Source: Isochrysis galbana (Eukaryota > Haptophyta > Isochrysidales > Isochrysidaceae). Taken from it: a stretch of 64,000 nucleotides of DNA. The notes under the pieces were generated by a model. It was not told the origin of the DNA, did no database searches, and was given only the letters and a program-made list of their open reading frames with translations. Numbering within the stretch: the first letter of the stretch is position 1; each line of letters starts with the position of its first letter. The DNA lies in NCBI GenBank assembly GCA_018136815.1, contig CM030935.1:1934388-1998387 (forward strand), in the 5' to 3' direction. Both the position numbers and the translations under genes were made by a program. Shown here piece by piece: positions 11,325 through 21,813 of this stretch.

Positions 11325-13199
11325 TTAGGCGAGTTTTTCGGCTAGGCCGAGTGCCCCTGCTATGAGGCCGAGGTTGTCGTTCATTATCAGCTTTCCTTTG
11401 TCGTTTTCTGTAAAAATGGGGGCGCTGAGCTCTAACGGTCTTTTCAGCTTAGGTTTTCTCCCCTGGGCCACCTTACGAGTGCGCATTCGGTGATCGCCGT
11501 TTGGCGGGGCAATGCCCCTCACCAAGGTAGTGAACCTTATTAGCGTGGATTCCAAGACCGGTATGTAGTGGTACGTGTGTGATTCAAACTCTATTCTGTA
11601 GAAGTCTCTTATTATGTATCGCCATGCTATTACATAGAGGGTTTTCAGGCTATCTGGCGTGGTTTCTGCCGGGTATGCAAACAGTCTGTCTTTTGTTTTC
11701 TGTTTCTTTGGCCTATTTGGTTTCGGGGTGTAGTTAGCGATTGCGTCTAATGTGTCGAAGATCTTCCTCGTCGCGGGGCACCACGCTAGGTGACACGAAT
11801 CCTCTTGGTATTTGCCGCACATTCTGCATTTTCTCGTCGTGCTATTCTCGAATCTGTTCCTGGTACCTATCCTCCTGTGGGTGATGTGTTTGAAGTGTGG
11901 GTGTTTGTCGGTGTGTTTTAGCAACGGCAGGGTATATAGCTTGGCTATGTGTTTCCAGTCGTCTTTGGTGATGTCGAGGCGTTTTTCCCACGCTTTTCTG
12001 GCTGCCTGTGAGTCGTTGCGGCGTGCTGCTTTGAGCGCGACCTTTGTGATGTCGGAAACTGTGATCGCGTCGAGCGCGATTTTTCCCTTTTGTATCGCGT
12101 ACTCGTCAGCTAACGGGTACTCCATGTACCTGGGTCCTTTGTATCCATTCTCCCACCGCGCCGGTGGGTGATATCGTTGAAGTTCTTCGTCGTTAACTAC
12201 GTTGCCGGTGTCGGAAGTCTCTCCGAGGTAATCCGTGTTAGCGTGGATCCAAATGTTGTTGAGTTTTTTGATGTATTTCTCACCATCTGAGACTCTAATT
12301 TCTTCTTGTTTCGCTTCCTCCGCACCTTGCGAGGCGTCTCTGTTATTTTCCAAGGAGGCCCTCTCCCTATGGTCGGGCGGTGGGCGTTCCGACGCTTTGT
12401 TGAGTATTTGTCGCGCGTGTTCGATTACCGCGCTCCATGAGTCTAGGAACTCCGTTTTATGAATGGTTCGGTTTGCGTGTATAAATGTCTCTGGAAGGTG
12501 TTCGACATAGGCCGAGCACTCTTCTCTGCTGTAGGGTGTCGTGAAGGCGTCGTCCTTAAATACGTTGTGCACTACGTTGGTGTGCAGGGTCTCCCACATT
12601 CGTGCCCACGAGGCACGAATCGCTGGAGGAGGGAGGTGCGGGTTATGCCACAAGGGCTGCGAGAGCGCGCCCTCGCGCGTGAGGAACGAGGGTTGTATGT
12701 CTAGATCTCTGAAGTTCGCGATGGCCTCTCTCCAAAAAGTCGGGAGTGCCGGGTTGCCCATCAGGCTGCACGTCAGTGTTTTTATCGGGATCGTGGAGAG
12801 GACAGCGCCCCTTCCTAGTCCGGTGCGGCAGAACCATGCGTCGAGCGCGTGTTTCCATAGCGCTTTTCGCGCGTTAAGGTAGTTTAGTATCCATTTGGAT
12901 TGCAGGGCCTTGATATGGGTCGGCCAGTGGAGGAGCCCTATTCCCATTGATCTCGTCGCACTTTTTTCGTGGGATATGGCATAGTGTGGGTGTTTGACCC
13001 ACTTACTTAGCTTGTTGGTGTGTGGGCTTGTCCAGAGGACAGCGTCGGCGGATCTTTGTATCCGCTTGTGGAACCATCTCGGGGCGGCTAGCGTCTGCAA
13101 CCAGTATCTAGGTGTCCCGTATACCATGTAGTTTACAATAGTTGCCCTTCCAAATATCGTCATATATTTGGTGGCTGGCGCTAGGCTGGCCACTTTGTC
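11325..13199 (-). mobile_element. LINE ORF2, C-terminal part, cut by an assembly gap
   Basis: A 622-residue open frame on the minus strand runs into the run of Ns at 13201. It starts in the post-palm region of a LINE reverse transcriptase (TPRYWLQTLAAPRWFHKRIQ). It ends with a zinc knuckle spaced CX2CX8HX3C (CRMCGKYQEDSCHLAWC), as in the zf-RVT region after the RT domain, and a basic tail. The same C-terminal layout recurs at 21838-23600 and 54343-54777. The RT core itself would lie in or beyond the gap. No stop interrupts the visible part, so this may be a recent copy. Confidence 0.85.
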
Positions 13200-13200
13200 A

Positions 13201-13300
13201 NNNNNNNNNNNNNNNNNNNNNNNNNNNNNNNNNNNNNNNNNNNNNNNNNNNNNNNNNNNNNNNNNNNNNNNNNNNNNNNNNNNNNNNNNNNNNNNNNNNN
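13201..13300. other. Assembly gap (100 Ns)
   Basis: Exactly 100 N characters, the usual placeholder for a gap of unknown size. The LINE on its left is truncated here. Confidence 0.99.
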
Positions 13301-13551
13301 TAGATAGAGCGTAGCAACCAAGCAGCCGACCGACGGAGGACGGAGGCTACTGCGTATGTATGTATGAAGCATCGATGTTGATGGAGGGGGGGGAGGCAAC
13401 GATCAACGATTCTATTAATAGTAAAAGAAGTCATAGTAGTAGATCAGCCCCTTTAAGATTAGTCTAACAGCCGACAACTAATATCCGTGATTTGGCAGTT
13501 TGGAGCTATTACTCTTACTGAGAGCTCATAACGGTACTCTTACCCCATCTA
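13301..13551. other. Unassigned stretch after the gap
   Basis: No coding or repeat signal was recognised apart from a G run at 13386. Confidence 0.4.
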
Positions 13552-13800
13552 TGGAAATTTTTGGTGCTTTGAATAGAGGGCGAGGGGGTTCGTGCTGTTT
13601 GGGTTGGTTCTAGAGGGAAGGGAGAGTGGGAGAGGGTGTCAAGTGTTGAAGGAGGGCCCAAGGCAGGGCACTGAGTTGTAGGTTCTTGTGGCCAACAAGA
13701 GTGGGTGAGTGGGTTGAAAACGAGAAGTGAGTCAACATGGAAAACAGAGGCTTAGGGTGCTCTCCGTAGGAGTTTGATGGTTGTGAAGTGTGAAGTGCGC
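13552..13800 (+). repeat. Single copy of a ~200-base repeat (tandem at 21025)
   Basis: It starts AAATTTTTGGTGCTTTGAA and includes GAGGGCCCAAGGCAGGGCAC and ACAGAGGCTTAGGGTGCTCT. The same sequence occurs twice in tandem at 21025-21450. Function unknown. Confidence 0.75.
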
Positions 13801-14029
13801 CTTTTGGCATGAATATTTCGACATGAGCACGAGCCTTCTTCATTATGTACCGTCTTCTATGTTCGTCGTGGTCACGCAAGGCGTGCAGATTCGAATTCTC
13901 CCTGGGCTCAAGTCCTGGTTCGCCGATTTTCGTCTCGAAATTCGAAGTCGAAGATTTGAATTTTATTTTTTACTACTACGGTAAATGTGTAAATGTCCAC
14001 GCGTTTAAGGTAAGAAATGGAGTCGGCAG

Positions 14030-14205
14030 ATGGCAGAAATGGGCCCCTCGCGTGCGGATTTCCCTCTTCCCCTTCCTTTTCCTCCGCAGATTTCCTTCCC
14101 CACCCTCCGAAAATTTCCTCCCTCCCCTCCGCCTCCGCAGATTTCCTCTCCCCCCTCCCCCTCCGCGTCCGCGGATTTGCGGATTTCCGTCCTCCCTCCT
14201 CCCGG
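14030..14205 (+). repeat. Array of GCAGATTTCC-like motifs
   Basis: Five or six copies of CGCAGATTTCC, GCGGATTTCC or CGAAAATTTCC are spread over about 150 bases in a C-rich context. The pattern recalls the hAT subterminal arrays, but no terminal repeat was found. Confidence 0.4.
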
Positions 14206-14310
14206 GCTGGACTGGGGACGAACGGCGAACGAAGGGCGGTGGGGCGGCGAGGCGCTCCTAGCGGCCCTAGTGTGTTCGATTGTAAGAGATGGTTCGACCT
14301 ACGAAGAACG

Positions 14311-14539
14311 CGACCTGGCTCCTTTGGGTCAAGATTACCCGAAAGGAGGAAACCTCGAATCTAGAATCTAGACCTGACAAACAGGCTAGAAGGAACGAAA
14401 CGAGAACCCGAATGCTAGGTCGCTAGGGACGAAACTACCAACCTAGATGTGCCTGAGCTTCACCGTGTGGCCGCACGCCGAAGGACCTGGAGATAAGAGC
14501 CTGGAAATCGCATCATCTAGGATCTAGGATGAATGCGAC
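14311..14539 (+). repeat. Dispersed repeat, inverted copy at 23934-24151
   Basis: It begins CGACCTGGCTCCTTTGGGTC and contains GACCTGACAAACAGGCTAGA. About 225 bases match the reverse complement of 23934-24151 with scattered changes and small indels. Confidence 0.75.
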
Positions 14540-14828
14540 AGAGTGAGGGCGTGCATGCATGCTGCGCGCGAGTGCCAGAATTAGCCTCGGCCAGGCCGTG
14601 CCACTCACAGCCGGGAGAGGAGGGGAGAGGGGTGGATTGAAGATGGGAGGGAGAGGAGAGAGGGCAGTGAGGGGAAAGGGCTGGTGGAGAGTGAGTGGAT
14701 GGAAGGAAGTGGAGGGGGGTGGAGAGGGAGGTTTGAGGTTTGGAGAGGTGGGACGCCGGGCGCACCGGGCGACGACGCGACGAAGGCGAAGGTATAGTTA
14801 TGTACTATTATAATTGTAGATTGTGGGT

Positions 14829-14926
14829 ATTTCTTGAGATATTTGGGGTTGTGGGTTGGATATTTTTTTGGATATATTTCATGGATATTTGGGCAAAAAA
14901 TTGTGGATATCCTGGCCTACCCCTAG
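14829..14926 (-). mobile_element. hAT-like end with GGATATTT array
   Basis: Read on the minus strand it begins CTAGGGGTAGGCCAGGATAT and continues with four or five AAATATCC-type motifs. The start resembles the TIR of the complete element at 980. No partner end or target duplication was found. Confidence 0.5.
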
Positions 14927-15057
14927 CAAGGGAACCCTTACAAATAAAGAGAGGTGTGAGTGTGGGTGTTGTTGGCCTATAACTATAACCTTTCATGAGA
15001 GTCAGAGGGTAGAGGATGGATGCTACAATAACAATAACGTATTTTTACTTTTGCGGT

Positions 15058-15166
15058 ATGCATATTTTTTACATATTTGGGCACATTTTGTACATATTAT
15101 GAAAAAATTTTACTACATATTTGGGCACGATTTTGTACATATTTCATATTTTTACCAAGGCCTAGA
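15058..15166 (-). mobile_element. hAT-like end with ACATATTT array
   Basis: Read on the minus strand it begins CTAGGCCTTGGTAAAAATAT, followed by AAATATGT motifs, two of them within GCCCAAATATGT. The motif differs from the AAATATCC type by its last two bases, which suggests a second subfamily. It is probably a separate insertion from the one at 14829. Confidence 0.5.
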
Positions 15167-16476
15167 ATCGCACCATTTCCGTTTCCATTTCTTGGCGAAG
15201 AATTTCATAGTGGCAGGTGGCCCGCCCTGCCCCCCTGGCCCCTGGATGTTTTTATTGGGCATCGCGCCACGGACGGTCAAAAAATGCAGCCCAACCCTTA
15301 CTACTGGTTAAAAAGCCCCTGTTTGACCGCCCTAAAAAGGGAACCTCGAGTTGCACCTTCTCGTCGGGGAAGCGGGCGGGGGCGCAGCTGGCGCATCTAG
15401 CGATCGCGGAGAGTCCCGGGGGGAGGAAATGGGGGGGGGGAGGTTCAAATTTCAGGCTCGCTTGGGGGAGAGGGTCTCGCATACGACCTGAGATTCTCGG
15501 TAGCATTTTCTCGTGTTTTCAGGGTCCAATTTATGGACCCCAATTTTCTCTCGGGGTTCGTATGCGTAGGGTCTTAGTTCTCTAACGTCCGATACGTTAG
15601 TCGAGAAGCTCCCTCGCTGCGCTCGAGAAGACGCCGAACTTGCTGACCCATCTGCCCGCCGGTGTGCCCCCCCCCCCTCTTCCCCCCCCCCCCCCCCCCC
15701 CCCCCCCCTCGCCGCCCGCCGCCCGCCGCCCGCGGACCCCCCCCCCCCCCCCGCCCCCCAGACTTGCTCCTCCAGCCTCAGCCTCAGCGGCGGCGGCGGG
15801 GGCCGGCGGTTGCAGGCGCGCTGGCACGCTGGGGCGCGGCGGAGGGGGGGGGGAAGGGGGCGGCTCATCGGATCGAGGCTGTCGAGCTCGTCGGAGGTTG
15901 GGATACCTCTTGATGAGGCCTGCGCTGCGGTCAGACCTCAACGCCCTTGTCGTGTGCCGCGCTCAGCCTCGGATGCGATCCGGGATTAGCTAGAGCAAGA
16001 TCGTGCACCTCGGCAAAACTCGAGATCCACGTCTCCTCGAGATTGCGGGCCCTACGAGCGGATCGCCAGCTGATACCATCAACTTGGCCTCTCCTATCGG
16101 CCTCGCAGACTTCGCAGGCCTGCGCTGCTCTCAGCGAGCGTCGAGGATCTGCGTGAGCGATCGAGAAAACCGGAGAGAAGGGGAGAGAGAAGGCCTCCCA
16201 CTCTCAGCGCAATCAGTGCGACCCGGGAGCCAAATAGTATCTCTACCTCCGCCCCGTGGGCCCCGCGCTCCCCGCCGCCGCCGCCGCCCCCCCTTCCCCC
16301 CCCCACTCCCCTCTCCCCACGCTCTCCCCTTTCCCCCACCGACTCCTCCCCCCGCTCTTCTTCCCTCTCTCTCCCGCTTCTCCCTCCCACTCTCCCCCTT
16401 CACCTCTCACCCCTCCACCCCACACCCCCTCGACACTGACAGACAGAGCGCCTTGGCCGAGGGCAGGACGGGCACG
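15167..16476. other. Low-complexity interval and leader of the RRM gene
   Basis: It holds long C runs (15667-15760) and a pyrimidine-rich tract (16262-16440) just before the RRM gene start, probably its 5' UTR or promoter. About 45 bases near 15525-15580 (reverse strand) match 27460-27510. On the minus strand 15940-16140 is open and compositionally coding-like, but no family was recognised. Confidence 0.45.
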
Positions 16477-19400
16477 ATGGCGCTACCCATTAAAAGACGC
16501 GAGGCCGAGGGCGGGGTCCGCAGGCACGCCGCCCACGCTGGGCGCAGGCAGGCCCACACCAGAGAGGCCGCGGGCACGCTCGAATCACATGGACATGGAC
16601 AAGTACTCTCCGGATCCCTGGGCTCACATCTGATCGGCCACTCGATGCACGACGGCTCGAGACCTGGCAACTTTGCATCCATCCAATACGCCCAGCCCCC
16701 GCCCGGCCAACCCATGCGCGCATCCAGCCAGCATCCAAATCGCTTCGGCCATTTCGTCGGCGCTCCGTACATGCGAGGAGTTGGACCACATGGCCCCGGC
16801 CCACAGCACCTTGGGGGCGGCGGGCCGGGAATTGTTCCCATGGGAATGTACCATTCGTTCTCTGGCGATTCCTCTCGCGCCCGCGGCGCCGCTCTGGGGT
16901 TGGACCACGCTAGGAACGGTGGGGGCTCGCCGCACTTCACATACCCCGACCATGGCAACCTCCGCCTCGGTGGAGGCATGGGCAGCTTTCGAACGGTCAC
17001 GCACGAACATCCACACGGCATTGACTACGGTGCCATGCGATTGCCCGGATCTTCCCTTGCCGGCGTTGGTGGCCCTGGCTGGCTTGGTGCATATGACACA
17101 GTGGAAGAGATGGGCTCGATCCACCGTGATGCCAGGGGACGCTTCCCGGGAATGCAGCCTCCCCCTGTCGCTGTTGTCCCAGGGCTGCATGGTGGACAGA
17201 TCGAGCTTGGTGGCCCTGTGGCGCGTCGTGCTATGGACAGGGGAATGAGCGGAGACATGGCAGGAACGGGCATCGTGCCGCAGCCGCAGAGTCGTGCAAT
17301 CTTCATCTCGCAGATCTCAGTTGACGTCACGCATGAGGATATTTGCAGCACAGTCGGCGCATATGGTCCGATCGAATCGACCAAGATCTTGCGCGACAAA
17401 CGGCACGCTTTCGTGAGCAAATTTGCAGGCCTGGCTCCTGGCCGAGTATCCTTGCCCCGCCTTGATCGTCCTATGTCTCGTGCATTCTTTCATCTCGATG
17501 GCCTTACACCATGCTTCTACTTGTAGGTCAATTTTGTGTACCCCCATGACGCCATGGCACTCATGGCTTCGACGGGCGCACAGATTTACCTACGAGGCCA
17601 GCCGACTCCTATCTCCTGGGGCAAGGCACGTCCGGTGTCGCCGGATCTTCTCGACGCCATCCAGCACGGCGCCACTCGAAGCCTGTGCGTCGACCATGCT
17701 CTCGCACATCTATCCCGCCATACAATAATCCTTCCTTTCTCTCTGCAGCTCTGACCACACGAGACGGAGCAAAGGCGCAGCTCGTCACCATCATCCAGCC
17801 TATTCATGCCCTCACGTGCCTCCCTGCCCCACCTGTAGATACATTTGCAATGTCCCCAGTTCCACCTCCAAGGAGGTGCTGGCATCAGTCTTCTCTCCGT
17901 ATGGCGAGCTTGAATCCATTCGCCTCGTTCCGAAGCGCCGAGCAGCCTTTGCCAACTTCACCTCGATCACAGCAGCGATGCACGCACGAGAGAAGTTACA
18001 TGGACGGCCCAAGCCTGATGCTCTTGTTGTGTGCACAGAGACTCCGAAGGATTCGATTAAGGGTACTTCAGACGCTATGACCACTGCAACTGCCAACGAA
18101 AGGCCGCTTCACATCAATTTCACTTCGTCGCAACAACATTGCTTGCGTGCTCGAACTGGCCGCAGCGGATGGTCGTCAGCGGAAGAAGAAGGCCGCCGGC
18201 AGCTGCCTCACGGTAACCGGGGCAGCGACACGTCTCCGAATCCTCATGGGTCAGAATCGGTCGGTGTCGCGTCTGGTACGCGCCAACGCTCCCAATCAGC
18301 CACGACGAATAATACGTACGGCATCGACGGTGACCACGGAAGTCGAGTGGCGACAGCTCGTCCCACGGCGTCGTCGAGCCAGTCTCGTGGCTTGTACTTT
18401 GGCTCCTTGCCTGCCGCGGCTACCTTGACGGAATTAGCCAACATCGTCGAGAAGTACGGTGTCATTGAATCACTAAGGCTGGTGCGTCAATCCCTGCTAG
18501 AACTGCGGTCCTTGCCCCATGCTTACCGGCACTCTCCGAAGAGTGGCTTGGGCTCAGTGGCTCGAGCAAACACGCCATCCCGGCCCATCGCCCACCAGCC
18601 ATGCGAATATTCTAATTGCATACCGTCGCTGGTGGCCATCGACTCCCAAGTACTGTCTGTTGTTTCTTAAACACCTGCGCGCGCCTCTCCCCCATCCGAT
18701 TGCTTTCAGGTCCGATCAAAGTCGTGCGCCTTTGTCAACTTCTTTTCAGAACCCGTCGCTGTTGCCATACTCGCGCACTTCGGGGCATCCGGTGCCACAC
18801 TACCACTGCTCCACGGGCACCGGCTCACGATGAACCACGCCAAGGTTAGACCTTGCTCCGAGGAGCAGTTCGAACGATACCGCGAAGGAGCCCGTCGCAA
18901 GCTGCGCGTCGTGCATGTGGGCTCCACGTCGCACGAAGCCCTTCTTGAGGCCATCGGCCATCGGGCGGAAATGGTGCTGCGTATAGAGGGCGAGAACACC
19001 TTGCCGTCCGACGGTACGAGCGAGAATGACGCGGCTGATGCAACTACGAGCATTGTGCGCTCAATGAATACTGTCGCCACTTGCATGGACTTTTCGTCGG
19101 TGGGTGCTGCGTGTGCGGCGAAAGAGATACTAGACAAGGGAGGCATGGAGGACCCCCCTTGCCAAGAGGCAGTCGCCGCCAGCCGCTATGAGCCATCTCC
19201 TCCTGATCGAGGTGGCGATCGCGCACTGCGACACCTGGGCATCATTTCTGTCAACTTCGTCGTGGAGGCGACCGAGACACTCCCTCTCCAGCTAGCTCCG
19301 TCGGCTGCAAATAAAAGTGATGCAGGCTGCTTTGAGAGCATTGCGAAAAATGTTGAAGCGAGTAGGCACGACTCGTCCGCTACTCCCACCTCAAGCGATG

Positions 19401-19480
19401 AGGGAGGCGTTACAACCGCAGCCATGCGTGGTCTCTTGATCGACGACACCACTCCAAGAGAAGAGCGCGGGCTGAGCTAG
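16477..19480 (+). CDS. Four-RRM RNA-binding protein, Nrd1/Msa-like
   Basis: Four exons (16477-17412, 17527-17684, 17839-18481, 18710-19480) give about 835 residues. The first 270 are Gly/Pro/His-rich and disordered. RRM1 runs from about residue 273 (RAIFISQISVDVTHEDICST), and its RNP1 HAFVNFV is only formed by joining exons 1 and 2. RRM2 starts near 366 (YICNVPSSTSKEVLASVF), RRM3 near 549 (GLYFGSLPAAATLTELANIV) and a weaker RRM4 near 643. The pattern of phase-matched short RRMs with GPIES/GELES/GVIES motifs and a WGKA or NHAK end is that of fungal Nrd1/Msa2-type mRNA-binding proteins, which regulate mRNA stability in stress and differentiation. The start codon could be a later Met. Substrate RNAs cannot be read from the sequence. 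Confidence 0.82.
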
Positions 19481-20525
19481 ACCAAATCGCCCGATTGCAC
19501 CTTTCTCAAGCTAACAATGCCCTCAAGCAGCATGGCGTCCAAGACCGAGGGCAGTTTGCGAATCTTCATCACGTAGGTCAAGGTTGTGGTTGGCGACGCC
19601 GACGGCCCTACCGCCGCTCATTTCGGAAATCTTGTTGGGACTGACCACTGATAGGTAGATTTTTCATCGCGGGGACTTGTGCGAAGTCGCCATTTGCGAG
19701 ACTAGCGAGGTGCTTTGCGTGATGATGTAGAAGAACACCATCGACATCGTTGGATGGCTCTTCTCTTTTTGGCCCCAGCGTGCATAGATGTTAGCCCTAG
19801 GGTCTTTGGACCCTTCTATCGGTTTGTGCGACTCCATGCTTGGCAGACATCTGTCACACCTAAGGAACTGGTCTTGACGATGAAAACAAGCTGGTGTGGC
19901 ACAACACGCGAGCAGGGTCCCGCGTATCCGGCTTGCGTCGGCGCCAAGTACAAGTGCATGATACAACTCCGCTAGAGTACAGGATGAATACCGATGATCG
20001 GTTTTCAACATCAGCCAATTTTTGTTTGTCTCGGCACGCTATGTCCAACAGGCCAGTTCACCATGAGTGCTCCGCCATCATCGATGATGACGGTGCAGAC
20101 GACGGGGAGTACAAACGAACAAGAACAACGAACAAGAACAAGCGCTTGATCGATTTTTCAGTCGTATGAAAAGCTGGTCTTACGTCTTACCAAGTCGCTG
20201 TGTGATAGATATAGATATTCATTCCTAGAGCCGTGGCTGTGGTCCATGGATACTTGTTGAATCAGGTGTCGCCTTCGAGGCAGAGTCAAGCGTTCCGCTT
20301 CAGTCAGCTTGTTCTTCACTCAGCTCCTCAGCTCCTACTTTGCCACCCTCCTCCCTTCGCTAGAGTTGTCAACCTCTCGCGTTGCGCCTCCCACCTTAAG
20401 CACAACGCCCGGCGGTCAAGAACCTAGGTGTATCATCCATGTCTTGGCTGGTTATGCCTAGTAACCGGGCGTCGGCGGCGAGCTTCTCGCCGCCGGTCTT
20501 GGGCTAGCAGGCGGCGGGCCTCGCC
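19481..20525. other. Unassigned interval after the RRM gene
   Basis: No gene or clear repeat was recognised. A hairpin-forming GGCGGCGAGCTTCTCGCCGCC sequence lies at about 20474-20494. Confidence 0.4.
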
Positions 20526-20690
20526 AACTATCATTAAACTGATAGGGTCAACTGATTTTATAGTTGCTTGCGATGGAGCGTGCCGGCGCGACTCTCCTCT
20601 CCACCGGGCCCCCCAACTAAGTTTATACTTGGTTCGCCCATGGGGCCAACTATCGTTAAATAATTTAATTTTTAACAAATTTTTATGGGT
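20526..20690 (+). mobile_element. Cluster of LINE/retroposon 5' heads
   Basis: Four head-type sequences occur within 165 bases: AACTATCATTAAACTGATAG at 20526, a weaker AACTGATTTTATAGTT at 20550, AACTAAGTTTATACTTGGTT at 20615 and AACTATCGTTAAATAATT at 20648. Between them are short starts of the following blocks (GATGGAGCGTGCC, CGCCCATGGGG). These are 5' ends with the bodies missing. Confidence 0.6.
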
Positions 20691-21024
20691 CGCGGCGCGG
20701 CAAAGGAACGGGACTAGCGCGCACACAAGACAGGACTCCCTGCCGCGGCGAGCGCAAGCACCCTTCCCCCTTATGCCACCCAGCTCTTCACTAGCTTACT
20801 ACCTGCGCTAGCCGGAACACCCCTCCCTCCACACTCAAACAGCCCCCCACGCCAGGATCCTGTTCTGGTCTCGCAGGCAAGGGGGCCTAACTAATGGGAG
20901 GGTGAGGAGCAACTCCTCAAAGTAGAGCTTTGGGGAAGGAGATGTTTGAGTGGGGGCGCTATACCCTTGCGCTAGGCATTGGCAGCGACGCCGCCTCAAG
21001 ACATGTCCTCCCTCTGGTCTTGAG

Positions 21025-21450
21025 TCGAAATTTTTGGTGTTTGAAACCGAGAGCGAAGGGGTTTGTGCTTCTTGGGTTGGTTGTAGTGGGATGAGGGAGT
21101 GGGAGATGGAGTGAAGTGTTGAAAGAGGGCCCAAGGCAGGGCACTGAGTTGTAGGTACTTGCTTGTGGCCCACAAGCGTGGGGTGAAGACGGGAAGTGTA
21201 TCAACATGTGTCTTGAATTGAAATTTTTGGTGCTTTGAACACAGGGCGGGGGGGTTTGTGCTGTTTGGGTTGGTTGAAGTGTGAAGGGGGAGTGGGAGAG
21301 GGAGTCTAGTGTTGAAAGAGGGCCCAAGGCAGGGCACTGAGTGATTGGTACTAGTGGCCCGCAAGAGTGGGGTGAAGATGAGAATTGTGTCAACAAGTTG
21401 GAAAACAGAGGCATGGGGTGCTCTCCGTATGGGGTTGATGGTTGTGAAGT
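21025..21450 (+). repeat. Two tandem ~200-base repeat units
   Basis: Units starting AAATTTTTGGTG at about 21028 and 21222 share GAGGGCCCAAGGCAGGGCACTG, here cited to 20 bases, and TGGCCCxCAAGxGTGGGGTG. A single copy is at 13552-13800. They lie on the tail side of the minus-strand LINE head described next. Confidence 0.7.
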
Positions 21451-21783
21451 GCCCTCCCATGTTGGGTGCACTGATGGTAGAGGTTTCCACCATGGGGAGG
21501 GCAGCTGAGCTGCCCTCCCACATGAGGTGCTCTTGGGGTGGGAAGGTGTCCCTCTGTAGGAGGGGGTCTCAAAGCCCCCCTGCATGATGCGCAGAGCCAT
21601 GGTGGCAACCTGTTCGGTGCCAGTGCTCGCCACCCCGCGCGCCTGCGCGGGTGTGGTTTGGATGGGTTGGATGGGCTCTGAGAGGGCTTTCTGACGAGCC
21701 GCCTCGGGCGGCGTGGGGCGTCCCAGGTGGGGCGCGGTGGCGAGGGTCGCCTGGGGCTCGGGAGCGGTCGCGGCACGCTCCAT
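21451..21783 (-). mobile_element. LINE head and ORF1-like start, minus strand
   Basis: The frame begins MERAATAPEPQATLATAPHL at 21783 and is Pro/Ala-rich, like the plus-strand LINE frame that starts MERAPPPALAAAALAMMDEE at 21838. The two starts face away from each other across 54 bases that contain a head palindrome. This is probably a second, divergently placed copy. Confidence 0.45.
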
Positions 21784-21813
21784 AGTTCAAACTATAACAA
21801 TAGTTCTCGGGTC

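Noticed and set aside
16003-16476. Upstream extension of the RRM protein frame
   Set aside because: Pro/Ser-rich translation of a pyrimidine tract; a 5' leader is more likely, although not excluded.
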